Virus record (IMG/VR): IMGVR_UViG_3300027880_000010
Location: 1 to 47,033 of that record
DNA: 47,033 bases
Origin: a virus
Strand: one strand, 5' to 3'
How positions within the stretch are numbered: the stretch's first letter is position 1; each line of letters starts with the position of its first letter. The translations under genes and the position numbers were made by a program. Below, piece after piece: positions 6,193-12,745 of this stretch. The notes beneath the pieces are model-generated. The model worked only from the letters and a program-made list of their open reading frames with translations. It was not told where the DNA came from and did no database searches.

Positions 6193-6801
6193 ATGAAACG
6201 CAACTACCAGTACGACCTCCCCGAGGGCACGGTCTACGTGACCATCCGCCCGGCGGAGGTCAGGGCGGTCCACGTCAGGGACAGGGGGCGAGTGGAACAG
6301 CACACCCCGTTCGTGGTGGTGTCCACCAGGCCCCGGTTCTCCGAGGACGGGCGGAAGTATCTGCTCGACGAGCCGCACGGCTACCTGAAGGTGGGTAGCC
6401 AGCGCTACCGGGTGGAGGACAACTACCGGCCGAGCACCCCGGCGGAGCGGGACCGGTGGATCAGGGGGGACGGCCCCCAGCCCTGGACGACGTCCGGGGT
6501 ATCCAGTCCCTATGAGGATGGCATTTACCGGGAGAGCGGTACCAAGGTGGACTGGAACAAGCCGATCCTCAAGAAGATCAACCCGATCATCATGAGGGCC
6601 CTGGAGCAGTTCAAGGAGGAGGTCCCTGACTGGGACTTCCGGAGCATCGCCCTTCACCTGGAGCAGGAGGCCGACCACAAGGGGCAGCAGGTCGCCGACG
6701 CCAAGGCGTCGCTAGGCAAGGCCGAGGAAGAGCACCTCAAGGCGATCCAGGCTCTGGTGGACTACCGGGCCAGGTTGCACCTGGAGTCGGCTGATGTCTG
6801 A
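6193..6801 (+). CDS. Hypothetical protein, 202 aa
   Basis: A 202-residue protein from ATG 6193 behind CCGAGAGAGGAGACAGC, 25 bases after the last tRNA-like gene. The N-terminal half is beta-rich with many Val, Arg and Tyr residues. A loop region around residues 75-115 is rich in Pro, Gly and Ser. The C-terminal 70 residues are helical and look coiled-coil-like (KGQQVADAKASLGKAEEE). Not recognised. It overlaps the next gene by eight bases. Confidence 0.7.
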   Translation: MKRNYQYDLPEGTVYVTIRPAEVRAVHVRDRGRVEQHTPFVVVSTRPRFSEDGRKYLLDEPHGYLKVGSQRYRVEDNYRPSTPAERDRWIRGDGPQPWTTSGVSSPYEDGIYRESGTKVDWNKPILKKINPIIMRALEQFKEEVPDWDFRSIALHLEQEADHKGQQVADAKASLGKAEEEHLKAIQALVDYRARLHLESADV

Positions 6802-7294
6802 CGAGCGGAAGATGGATCGGGAGGTCCACGAAATCCTCGAACTGCTCAAGCCGGTCGGGGAGGAGATCCCCGCCAGCCACTGGCACGTGGCCCATGGCCT
6901 GGACGGCTATGGGCCCAACACGGACCCGGACAGTGACTGCGTCCGGGTCGCGGACTTCGGGGGCCTGCTCCGGACGATCGCCGGGGAGCTTGAGCACGAC
7001 CTGGAGTACATCGGTGGGCAGTGCGACACGGACGCCGACGCTGGCGACGGCGACAACCTGCTCAGGGACTACCGCTTCATGCGGGCTGTCCGGGATGCCG
7101 AGGTGGAATTCACCGCCGCAGTCGAGAACCGGGACAACGACTTCTGGAAGGACAAGCGGGAGAAGTTCGACGCCCGGTGGACGGCGAAGATCTTCCAGAC
7201 CTTCCCCTTGCAGGTCAGCCACAACACCAACCTGCATGTCTGGGTGTGCGAGTCCCCCGATATCTGCGAGATCGACCAGGAGGAGCAGCCCTGA
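6794..7294 (+). CDS. Hypothetical acidic protein, 166 aa
   Basis: A 166-residue, strongly acidic protein from ATG 6794, starting inside the end of the previous gene. An Asp-rich loop (DTDADAGDGDN) near residue 80 is flanked by helices, and the C-terminus is CESPDICEIDQEEQP. The acidity could suggest a DNA mimic or protein-binding role, but that is speculation. Its stop and the next start share the bases TGATG. Confidence 0.7.
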   Translation: MSDERKMDREVHEILELLKPVGEEIPASHWHVAHGLDGYGPNTDPDSDCVRVADFGGLLRTIAGELEHDLEYIGGQCDTDADAGDGDNLLRDYRFMRAVRDAEVEFTAAVENRDNDFWKDKREKFDARWTAKIFQTFPLQVSHNTNLHVWVCESPDICEIDQEEQP

Positions 7295-7533
7295 TGAGCC
7301 TGCACAGGGAGATCCACTACTCGGCCACCTGTGACGTGTGCAAGGTGACCTCGCCGGATCTCGTGACCGGCAGGGGCTGGTTCGAGCGCGCCATGGGCAT
7401 GGACCAGTTCGCCCGGAACGTCCGGGCACTCGGCTGGCAGGTGGGCAGCGGCTATGTGGTCCGCCGCATGAAGGAGAAGCGACACCCGGACGTGTGCCCG
7501 GACTGCATCGCAGCGGGCAAGGGGTGGAAGTGA
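7294..7533 (+). CDS. Small zinc-ribbon protein, 79 aa
   Basis: A 79-residue protein from ATG 7294 in a TGATG junction. A CDVC pair at residues 13-16 and a CPDC pair near residue 70 bracket a segment with basic and aromatic residues, consistent with a C4 zinc ribbon or knuckle with a long spacer. This is one of many small zinc-binding proteins in the block. Specific function unknown. Confidence 0.75.
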   Translation: MSLHREIHYSATCDVCKVTSPDLVTGRGWFERAMGMDQFARNVRALGWQVGSGYVVRRMKEKRHPDVCPDCIAAGKGWK

Positions 7534-7550
7534 TCTGACCCATGGCCTTG

Positions 7551-7581
7551 GCCCTGCTCCGCTTCCCTGGAGCAGGGCTTT
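7551..7581 (+). terminator. Intrinsic-terminator-like hairpin
   Basis: GCCCTGCTCC at 7551-7560 and GGAGCAGGGC at 7569-7578 make a perfect 10-base-pair stem with an eight-base loop, followed by TTT. It lies 17 bases after the stop of the preceding zinc-ribbon gene and probably ends that transcript at least partly. Confidence 0.65.
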
Positions 7582-7600
7582 AGCCAGCAGTCAGCTGGTT

Positions 7601-7625
7601 TCTCCCCTCTCCCGGAGAGGGGAGA
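7601..7625 (+). repeat. Perfect 11-bp inverted repeat
   Basis: TCTCCCCTCTC and GAGAGGGGAGA flank a three-base loop. It is the second of three consecutive hairpins between 7551 and 7656. The descending arm contains GAGAGGGGAG, similar to the ribosome-binding element used nearby, so the structure could mask or mimic it. Confidence 0.6.
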
Positions 7626-7632
7626 TGACCCC

Positions 7633-7656
7633 GGGCCTGAGCAGAAGCTCAGGCCC
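7633..7656 (+). repeat. Hairpin copy 2 of a repeated leader element
   Basis: GGGCCTGAGC and GCTCAGGCCC form a 10-base-pair stem with loop AGAA, followed by CAACCGAGAGAG and the start at 7685. It matches the unit at 1779-1798 in both hairpin sequence and downstream element. Confidence 0.7.
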
Positions 7657-7684
7657 TCGGAACCGTACAACCGAGAGAGTACGC

Positions 7685-8341
7685 ATGCAGACAGAAGAGA
7701 AGCAGGCCGACACCAACCCCGAGGACCGGAGCGACCAGACCACCGGCCTGGAGCAGCACTGGCACGTGGTGACCCTCAAGGAGGGCGAGGTCTACCAGGA
7801 CCTGGCCCTCACGGGCAGCCTGACGTCGGTGATCACCAGGATCCACCAGATCCTGCACGTCTCCTACGAGACGGCCGGGGACGAGCTGGTGGAGATCAGC
7901 AAGGAGGACAACCCCAGTCCACTCCTGGCGGGTGAGCAGCTCCTCCGGGTCACGCGCCTGTCCGATCTGGAGGACGCCTTCGACCCCAAGCTGTTCAAGC
8001 ACCACCTGTTCGACGACTTCATGACCCAGGAGCTCCTGGAGGAGGCGTTCGTGGCGGCCCTGGAGGAGTTCGGGGAGGTCGGGGTCCTGCCGGACCGGTC
8101 CCTCCGGATCTACGGCTGTGACGAGCAGTGCGAACCGCTGACCCAGGCCGAGCAGGGCCGGGAGAAGGGCCATGGCGACCTCTCGGCCCTGCTGAGCCAG
8201 GCGGAGGGCCAGATGGCGAAGGTCTTCGCCGCCGCCGGGATCCCCGTCCAAGCGATCAAGTTGGAGGTCGGAAGGGACGAGGAGGGCAACCTCCAGTTCT
8301 CATCGACGATCTCCAAGCCGGGCACCAACGGCCAGCAGTAG
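7685..8341 (+). CDS. Hypothetical acidic protein, 218 aa
   Basis: A 218-residue protein from ATG 7685, the first start after the CCGAGAGAG element. The first 25 residues are polar and probably disordered. The core alternates helices rich in Glu and Leu (FMTQELLEEAFVAALEEFGE) with short strands. The region near residue 160 contains LSALLSQAEGQMAKVFAAAG. No cysteine cluster or membrane segment. Not recognised. A GC hairpin follows at 8352-8381. Confidence 0.7.
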   Translation: MQTEEKQADTNPEDRSDQTTGLEQHWHVVTLKEGEVYQDLALTGSLTSVITRIHQILHVSYETAGDELVEISKEDNPSPLLAGEQLLRVTRLSDLEDAFDPKLFKHHLFDDFMTQELLEEAFVAALEEFGEVGVLPDRSLRIYGCDEQCEPLTQAEQGREKGHGDLSALLSQAEGQMAKVFAAAGIPVQAIKLEVGRDEEGNLQFSSTISKPGTNGQQ

Positions 8342-8351
8342 CCAGCAAGCA

Positions 8352-8381
8352 GGGGGAGGGACCAACGGGGGCCCCTCCCCC
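8352..8381 (+). terminator. GC-rich hairpin
   Basis: GGGGGAGGG at 8352-8360 pairs with CCCTCCCCC at 8373-8381 around a 12-base loop, 10 bases after the preceding stop. No T tract is present; it may be an attenuator in front of the winged-helix gene. Confidence 0.5.
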
Positions 8382-8401
8382 AGCCCGGAAGGGAGGACCT
8401 G

Positions 8402-8743
8402 ATGCCAAGGATTGGCGCAGGGGCGATGAGGTGGACCGAGAACCATCGGGCCATCCTGATCCACATGTGGGCTGCGGACCGTCCGGAGTTCCTGGTGGCC
8501 CGGCTGACGTCAGAGCTGGAGATCCCCCATGCATCCGTGATTTACGCGCTGCGCCGCATGCTGTTCTGCGGCTATGTCGCCCAGAGAAAGGGCGGCACTA
8601 ACCGGCCGTTCGGCCATGAGTTCAACGGCGACAGCAGCTACGGAACCCTCAGCAACGCCAACCTCTGGAGCATTACCGACAAGGGCAAGGTCAAGGCTTC
8701 CGCCCTGGCCGCCGAGAGGGAAGGTCCGCATGGCGTGCAATAA
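8402..8743 (+). CDS. Winged-helix DNA-binding protein
   Basis: A 113-residue protein from ATG 8402 with GAAGGGAGGACCTG upstream. Residues 12-65 read as a winged helix-turn-helix: a helix RAILIHMW, then LVARLTSELEIPHASVIYALRRM as the HTH, then strands CGYVAQRK with a long wing, and LWSITDKGKVKASAL as the closing helix. The ITDKGK phrase is typical of MarR/PadR-like folds. It is probably a phage transcription regulator. The next gene overlaps it by 14 bases. Confidence 0.7.
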   Translation: MPRIGAGAMRWTENHRAILIHMWAADRPEFLVARLTSELEIPHASVIYALRRMLFCGYVAQRKGGTNRPFGHEFNGDSSYGTLSNANLWSITDKGKVKASALAAEREGPHGVQ

Positions 8744-8990
8744 ACACGCAGACTCAGGTATGGGGCACTGCGGCCCCTGCAACGAGTGGTACTGCAAAGG
8801 CTGCGGGCATTCCTGCCCGAAGGCCCAGCGAGAGGAGAGGGATGAGAACACCAACCCCCCCGGACGCCCAGGAGAGGGTTCTGGGGTACCTGCGGGCTCA
8901 CCCCGAGGGGAGCTCCGTCGTCCAGGTCGTTGTCGGCACCGGACTTACGGAATCGACCGTCCGCAGGAAACTGCCCGCCCTGCGGGCTGA
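8730..8990 (+). CDS. Cysteine-rich zinc-finger protein overlapping the next gene
   Basis: An 86-residue frame from ATG 8730 with GAGAGGGAAGG upstream. The first 31 residues hold seven cysteines and two to three histidines (CNKH, HCGPC, YCKGCGHSC), a pattern like a B-box or treble-clef zinc finger. The remaining 55 residues are proline, glycine and arginine rich and lie wholly inside the following winged-helix gene in another frame. The zinc finger looks real; the tail may be a by-product of the overlap. Confidence 0.6.
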   Translation: MACNKHADSGMGHCGPCNEWYCKGCGHSCPKAQREERDENTNPPGRPGEGSGVPAGSPRGELRRPGRCRHRTYGIDRPQETARPAG

Positions 8991-9114
8991 GGGCCTGGCC
9001 GAGCAGGAGAAGGGCAATAGGGGTCACGGAATCCCGGACGCCTGGAGAGCTACGGGAGAAGGAGAAGATGATCTTGGAGCAACACGAATTGAGGCTGACG
9101 GCTCCGCTGGCTGA
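8842..9114 (+). CDS. Small winged-helix DNA-binding protein
   Basis: A 90-residue protein from ATG 8842 behind GCGAGAGGAGAGGG. Residues 10-70 form a winged helix: ERVLGYLRAHPEGSS, the HTH VVVGTGLTESTVRRKLPALR and AEGLAEQEKG as strand and wing. It resembles small phage MarR- or Rrf2-like regulators. It overlaps the upstream zinc-finger gene by 149 bases and the downstream gene by 47 bases, an unusually deep three-gene overlap. Probably regulatory. Confidence 0.65.
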   Translation: MRTPTPPDAQERVLGYLRAHPEGSSVVQVVVGTGLTESTVRRKLPALRAEGLAEQEKGNRGHGIPDAWRATGEGEDDLGATRIEADGSAG

Positions 9115-9376
9115 CGGCTGGACTCTGGAGGCCGTCGCCTTCGCCGGTCCTCGTCAGGCCGACTGGCAGGTGACCATGGCCCACTGCGATGGCATCTACC
9201 AGGTGGTCCGGACCAAGCCCGGCGAGGGCGAGCAGCCGCCGATCGAGAAGCTGTGGTACTCCGGGCTGAGCAACGAGGCCGCCACCGAGCTCTACCTGCT
9301 GGCGGTCCGGTCCATGACCCGGGAGGCCCGGGGGCTGCCCTGGATGGCAGCGGATGAGATGCCCACCACTGGATGA
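9068..9376 (+). CDS. Hypothetical protein, 102 aa
   Basis: A 102-residue protein from ATG 9068 preceded by GAAGGAGAAG. It begins MILEQHELRLTAPLADGWTL and reads as alternating strands (GWTLEAVAFAG, WQVTMAHCDGIYQVVR) with a helical C-terminus. Not recognised. The deep overlap with the preceding winged-helix gene suggests coupled production. Confidence 0.7.
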   Translation: MILEQHELRLTAPLADGWTLEAVAFAGPRQADWQVTMAHCDGIYQVVRTKPGEGEQPPIEKLWYSGLSNEAATELYLLAVRSMTREARGLPWMAADEMPTTG

Positions 9377-9381
9377 GCCTT

Positions 9382-9485
9382 GAGCAGGTCCCCCCGATCG
9401 GGGCTGTCCGGTGAGCTTCGCTCGCCTGACGGCTAGTCGGACCCCCCTATCGGGGGTGGGGTCCGACGTAGATGGGGACCTGCTC
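9382..9485 (+). promoter_or_regulatory. Multibranched structured leader
   Basis: GAGCAGGTCCCC at 9382-9393 pairs perfectly with GGGGACCTGCTC at 9474-9485, closing a domain that holds inner stems. These are a palindrome CCCCGATCGGGG at 9392-9403, GGTGAGC/GCTCGCC around 9410-9425 and GTCGGACCCC/GGGGTCCGAC at 9436-9467. CCCCCGAT at 9391-9398 can instead pair with ATCGGGGG at 9449-9456, so two mutually exclusive folds exist. The element ends 33 bases before the start codon of the ParB-like gene. Confidence 0.6.
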
Positions 9486-9518
9486 TTTCGCCCGGCAGTC
9501 GTCGGAGAGAGGACCCAC

Positions 9519-10805
9519 ATGACGGACATACTGAACAGCGAGACTCTTGAGGAGAAGCTGCGCGAGGTCGATGACACCGCAGGCTTCGGGGTCAAGTTCA
9601 ACGGCGATAACTTCATCGCCTGCAACAACGGCACCGGCAAGCAGGTCCGGGGGCACGTTGTCCCTGGTGCCAACCGCGCCAACCAGGTGACCCTGGAGCG
9701 GCTGGTCTCCGACCTGCGCTGGCCACCCCAGGCGGCAGCTCCGGTCGTGAACAGGCCCTTCAAGGGGCCCGGCAAGTCTCCGCGTGAGAAGTTCATGGAG
9801 ACCATGCTCAAGGTCGAGAGGCTGGGCAAGGCCGACCCCAGGACGCAGGCTGCCCAGCTGGAGCAGCAGGCGTTCGACCTGACCGGCCTGAACATCACCT
9901 ACGAGCCGACTCTGATCGGCCCCAGGGAGGCGAAGGAGTTCCTCCTGACCTTCGGGGGGCTGGAGAAGGACGGCAGGCCTGCTCAACGGAACTTCAGCCA
10001 GGTCCGGATGAAGAAGTACGTCGATCAGATGATCATCCCGGGAGCCTGGTACCTGAGCCCCGACCCCTGGGCCTACGACCAGGAGGGTATGGGGTTCAAC
10101 GGCCTGCACCGGGCCATGAGCATCGTCTACGCGGGGCTCAGGCTGCCCTTCATGGTCTCCCACGGGTGGACCAGGGATGCGTTCCTGGCCCTGGACAAGA
10201 ACTTGACCAGGACGTCAGCGACATCCCTCTTCCTGTCCGGGGAGAAGCACCCCACCTACCTGGACAGGGCCGCGACCCTTCTGCACAAGGTGGAGAAGGT
10301 CCCGCTCATCTCGGCCTGGTCCGACACCGGGGCCATGCGACCGGAGGAGGCCCGCAAGCTTCAGCTGGTGGAGCAACGGCCCGCACTCCGCGAGGCCGTT
10401 GCCTGGGCTCGCAAGGACGTGCCCAAGATGATGCATAACACCGCCCTGGCGATGTCCTACGCCCTGGCTGCGGAGGCCTGCGGCCAGGGCGTGGTCGACG
10501 GGGTGGTCACCTTCGACATGAACCGCCCGGCCAAGTTCTTCAACAGCCTGAAGCACGGCGACGGGCTCGGCTTCAAGCAGCCCGCCCACACCGTCCGGAA
10601 GTGGATCGAGACAGACGGCAAGAGCGATGGTGGTTATGTTCGCCAGTCCATCCTCCTGCCCAAGGAGGCGTTCCACGCCTACCTGTTCCTGACCGGCTGG
10701 AACCGGGATGTTCTCCGAGAGGAGTGGCCCTCGGTCATGTACAAGGCGAAGGAGATCACCATCCCCAGGGCCCTGCGGCCGGGGGACCTGCCCAAGCTGG
10801 GCTAG
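9519..10805 (+). CDS. ParB/sulfiredoxin-fold-like protein, 428 aa
   Basis: A 428-residue protein from ATG 9519 behind GGAGAGAGGACC. Residues 185-240 match the pattern of a phage/plasmid ParB-like domain family: a turn MGFNGLHRAMSIVYAG where most relatives have NGQHR, then a strand FMVSHGW and DKNLTRTSATSLFL where relatives have D-x-G-x-x-R-S. The C-terminal 190 residues are mostly helical. Relatives are usually annotated as ParB-like nucleases or partition-type proteins, function often untested. It is the largest early gene, with its own structured leader and a strong terminator, so probably an independent unit. Confidence 0.55.
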   Translation: MTDILNSETLEEKLREVDDTAGFGVKFNGDNFIACNNGTGKQVRGHVVPGANRANQVTLERLVSDLRWPPQAAAPVVNRPFKGPGKSPREKFMETMLKVERLGKADPRTQAAQLEQQAFDLTGLNITYEPTLIGPREAKEFLLTFGGLEKDGRPAQRNFSQVRMKKYVDQMIIPGAWYLSPDPWAYDQEGMGFNGLHRAMSIVYAGLRLPFMVSHGWTRDAFLALDKNLTRTSATSLFLSGEKHPTYLDRAATLLHKVEKVPLISAWSDTGAMRPEEARKLQLVEQRPALREAVAWARKDVPKMMHNTALAMSYALAAEACGQGVVDGVVTFDMNRPAKFFNSLKHGDGLGFKQPAHTVRKWIETDGKSDGGYVRQSILLPKEAFHAYLFLTGWNRDVLREEWPSVMYKAKEITIPRALRPGDLPKLG

Positions 10806-10820
10806 GACCAACAACGAGGA

Positions 10821-10850
10821 GGGGGGAGGCCAGTCGCCTCCCCCCTTTAT
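10821..10850 (+). terminator. Intrinsic terminator
   Basis: GGGGGGAGGC at 10821-10830 and GCCTCCCCCC at 10836-10845 form a perfect 10-base-pair stem with loop CAGTC followed by TTTAT. It directly follows the ParB-like gene. Confidence 0.8.
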
Positions 10851-10869
10851 TCAGTGAAAGGAGAGAGCA

Positions 10870-11157
10870 GTGATTCACCAGGTCAAGGCCCTCCCCGTGG
10901 AGGGCATCAAGTTCATTCGAGCCAAGTGTGGCTTCGCCACTGACGATCACTCCCTGCTCGCTGAGACAGAGGAGGACATCCCCGAGGGTGCCGCCAAGTG
11001 CCGCCGGTGCTGGCGCTCCGACGAACCGACCGACCGGACCAAGCTCAAGCAGATCAAGGCCCACCTGGATGGGCCTGAGCTGGACCGTGAGGTCATCCGG
11101 GCGATCCTTGAGGGTCGCTTCTACACCGAGAACCGCAGAAGCCCGAAGGCAGCCTAG
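10870..11157 (+). CDS. Hypothetical protein with zinc-binding cysteines
   Basis: A 95-residue protein from GTG 10870 with AAAGGAGAGAG upstream. Cysteines occur in AKCGF near residue 20 and CRRCW near residue 45, with a His between, giving a likely C2HC- or C3H-type zinc knuckle similar to small actinobacteriophage proteins with RAKCGFATDDH. The C-terminal half is helical and basic. It is translated from a new unit after the terminator. Specific function unknown. Confidence 0.7.
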   Translation: MIHQVKALPVEGIKFIRAKCGFATDDHSLLAETEEDIPEGAAKCRRCWRSDEPTDRTKLKQIKAHLDGPELDREVIRAILEGRFYTENRRSPKAA

Positions 11158-11158
11158 T

Positions 11159-11183
11159 CCGTGGGGGTGACGTCATCCCACGG
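11159..11183 (+). repeat. Nested hairpin with TGACGTCA core
   Basis: CCGTGGG and CCCACGG enclose an 11-base segment that contains the palindrome TGACGTCA. The hairpin begins one base after the stop of the upstream gene and precedes AACGAGAGAAGG. It could be a terminator or a protein-binding palindrome. Confidence 0.5.
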
Positions 11184-11227
11184 CCAACCAGGCCATCGCC
11201 ACGGCACATCAACGAGAGAAGGACAGC

Positions 11228-11692
11228 ATGGGAATCCGCAAGCGCACCGTCGAGACCTACACGTGCGACCGCAAGGCGTGCCCGGTGAGCAGCGAGAACA
11301 AGGGGGATTTCGTGGTCCTCGATCAGCTGATCAACGGGAAGAAGGAGAAGCTCGTCCTGTGCGCCAAGGACGCCGGGAGGCACAAGGCGTTCATGGAGGA
11401 GTACGAGGTGGAGGGAGCCACAACGACCGCCCCCGAGGGCAAGGAGTACGACCCGCAGACCTACCGGACGATGCAGAAGCTGAGCCCGGAGGACCGGACC
11501 AGGCACCACCAGGCGAAGGTCTGGGCGCTGGGCCCGGACTCCACGATCGCCCGGAGCAGCCGGCCGGAGGGGGTGAGGGGCCCGGCCGGGACCAAGGTCC
11601 TGACCGCCTACGAGGCCTGGCTGAGAGAGAAGGAGATTAAGGAGGCCGCCGAGAAGCTGGCGGCCGAGGCCAAGCAGCCTGTCCCGGCGTAG
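11228..11692 (+). CDS. Hypothetical protein with N-terminal cysteines
   Basis: A 154-residue protein from ATG 11228 behind ACGAGAGAAGGACAGC. The N-terminus has TCDRKACP with a third Cys near residue 57 (LVLCAKDAGRHK), suggesting a zinc-stabilised beta fold. The last 70 residues are helical and charged, ending TAYEAWLREKEIKEAAEKLA. The arrangement of a basic loop followed by an AYEAW helix faintly recalls the Lsr2 C-terminal domain, but the RGR hook is absent, so I do not assign it. Confidence 0.65.
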   Translation: MGIRKRTVETYTCDRKACPVSSENKGDFVVLDQLINGKKEKLVLCAKDAGRHKAFMEEYEVEGATTTAPEGKEYDPQTYRTMQKLSPEDRTRHHQAKVWALGPDSTIARSSRPEGVRGPAGTKVLTAYEAWLREKEIKEAAEKLAAEAKQPVPA

Positions 11693-11705
11693 CAGTACCA
11701 ACCTG

Positions 11706-11732
11706 CCGGGGGCCGGACCCACCGGCCCCCGG
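11706..11732 (+). terminator. Strong GC hairpin followed by TTAA
   Basis: CCGGGGGCCGG at 11706-11716 and CCGGCCCCCGG at 11722-11732 form 11 perfect pairs with a five-base loop, then TTAACC. It separates the preceding gene from a small membrane-protein gene with its own CCGAGAGAGAG element. Confidence 0.6.
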
Positions 11733-11755
11733 TTAACCAACCGAGAGAGAGATAG

Positions 11756-11950
11756 ATGAGAGACAAACTGGCGGTCGCAGGATTCCTGCTCGCCCTGGCT
11801 AGTGTCGTGCTGTTCGTGACCGTGTCGTTCTACGTGGACGGCTGGCTGTCCTGGACGTACTCCGGCCTGGCCGTCGCCTCCTACGGGCTGGCGATGTGGC
11901 ACATGCCCAACGCCCTGCGACAGGTCAACCGCTGGCGGGCTCGTCGATGA
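11756..11950 (+). CDS. Small membrane protein with two TM segments
   Basis: A 64-residue protein from ATG 11756. Residues about 5-27 and 31-50 are hydrophobic and likely span the membrane, and the C-terminus is basic (RQVNRWRARR), favouring a cytoplasmic tail. It could act in superinfection exclusion or membrane stress, but nothing specific shows this. Its stop overlaps the next start as ATGA, coupling it to the SLOG-domain gene. Confidence 0.7.
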   Translation: MRDKLAVAGFLLALASVVLFVTVSFYVDGWLSWTYSGLAVASYGLAMWHMPNALRQVNRWRARR

Positions 11951-12522
11951 GCTGGCGTCCACCGACCCCCGCCAAGCTGGCCTGCCCCCGCTGCGAGCGG
12001 CCGTTCCAGCCCCGGGGGGCGGGTCACGACCCGGACTGCTTCGTCGGGGAGCAGTACCAGATCCCCGGGGGGATCCATCAGGGCTTCCGACTCCTGGTCT
12101 TCGGGTCCCGGAACGCTCCGCCCAGGGCGGTCGCCTACATGCAGGGCTTTCTGGATGACGTGCTGGCCAAGCACCCGAACCTATCCCTGCTCCACGGCGG
12201 GGCGACCGGGGTCGATACCGAGGCCCAGGTCTGGGCCGACAAGCAGGGCGTGGCCGCCGAGGTCTGGCGACCGCAGTACGAGCTGATCCCTCGGTGGTTC
12301 GCGCCTCTGTGGCGCAATGCCGAGATGGCCCACAGGTACCCGAACGCGGCGCTGGGCCTGATCGGGCCCTGCGCCAAGGAGGGGTGCCCGATGGGGTCTG
12401 AGCATGGCTCTCACGGCTCCGTGGACATGGCCGCCAGGGCACTGGACCTGGGGGTGCCGGTCTTCCCGCATGTGTGGGGCGGCCTGGACCAGCTGGCCGA
12501 CTGGATCAAGGGGCGGCAGTGA
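11947..12522 (+). CDS. SLOG-domain (DUF2493/YspA-like) protein
   Basis: A 191-residue protein from ATG 11947. Residues 13-31 carry CPRC and a later Cys, an N-terminal zinc ribbon. Residues 47-190 match the SLOG (DUF2493, cpYpsA-related) fold: strand LLVFGSRN at 49-56, the nucleotide-binding turn LLHGGATGVDTEAQVWA at about 81-97 and the WRNAEMA motif at 122-128. SLOG proteins bind nucleotides or their derivatives; in phages they may act on nucleotide signals or DNA-repair ligands. Here it is coupled to a membrane protein upstream and two tiny cysteine proteins downstream. Confidence 0.75.
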   Translation: MSWRPPTPAKLACPRCERPFQPRGAGHDPDCFVGEQYQIPGGIHQGFRLLVFGSRNAPPRAVAYMQGFLDDVLAKHPNLSLLHGGATGVDTEAQVWADKQGVAAEVWRPQYELIPRWFAPLWRNAEMAHRYPNAALGLIGPCAKEGCPMGSEHGSHGSVDMAARALDLGVPVFPHVWGGLDQLADWIKGRQ

Positions 12523-12632
12523 GGGCCCTGCTCTGCCGCCTGGGCTGGCACCGCTGGGCCTACTGGGGTGAGACAGACAGCAGGACCGTACTGATTCGCT
12601 GCCGCCACTGCCCACGATGGAGGTCACCATGA
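12519..12632 (+). CDS. Tiny Cys/His/Trp-rich protein, 37 aa
   Basis: A 37-residue frame from GTG 12519 in a GTGA overlap with the upstream stop. The sequence VRALLCRLGWHRWAYW then IRCRHCPRW places Cys6, His11, Cys28 and Cys31 as likely ligands of one zinc ion. The CRLGWHRW start is a pattern I know from many small actinobacterial and phage proteins of unknown role. It overlaps the next gene by four bases. Confidence 0.6.
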   Translation: MRALLCRLGWHRWAYWGETDSRTVLIRCRHCPRWRSP

Positions 12633-12745
12633 CCGACAGCCCACCCACCTGCCCCGCCTGCGGAAGCGTGACGGTGGCCGGGCTCTGTCCCGAGACGGAG
12701 TCCTGTCCGATCGGCCGTCGCCAAGGCGAGGGCCCCGACAGTTAG
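12629..12745 (+). CDS. Tiny zinc-knuckle protein, 38 aa
   Basis: A 38-residue frame from ATG 12629 in an ATGA overlap, with GGAGG eight bases upstream. CPAC at residues 8-11 together with Cys20 and Cys26 could bind one zinc. It is the last gene of the rightward block, ending ahead of a strong convergent-terminator region. Function unknown. Confidence 0.6.
   Translation: MTDSPPTCPACGSVTVAGLCPETESCPIGRRQGEGPDS

Larger units (their letters stand above)
1805..11755 (+). repeat. Dispersed CGAGAGAGGAG-type start-associated element
   Basis: Most genes in the rightward block that are not translationally coupled are preceded by a variant of CGAGAGAGGAG placed 3 to 9 bases before the start codon. I see it before the genes starting at 1821, 2276, 3155, 4239, 4646, 6193, 7685, 8842, 9519, 11228 and 11756. 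Minus-strand copies precede the genes starting at 14497, 17907 and 22334. Its purine-rich core would pair with the 16S rRNA tail. The conservation extends beyond GGAG to a leading CGAGAG, so it resembles the start-associated sequences described in cluster K mycobacteriophages. Confidence 0.7.

Noticed and set aside
11228-11692. Lsr2-like nucleoid protein
   Set aside because: The C-terminal AYEAW helix is suggestive, but the RGR DNA-binding hook and the N-terminal Lsr2 dimer domain are missing, so the name is not justified.
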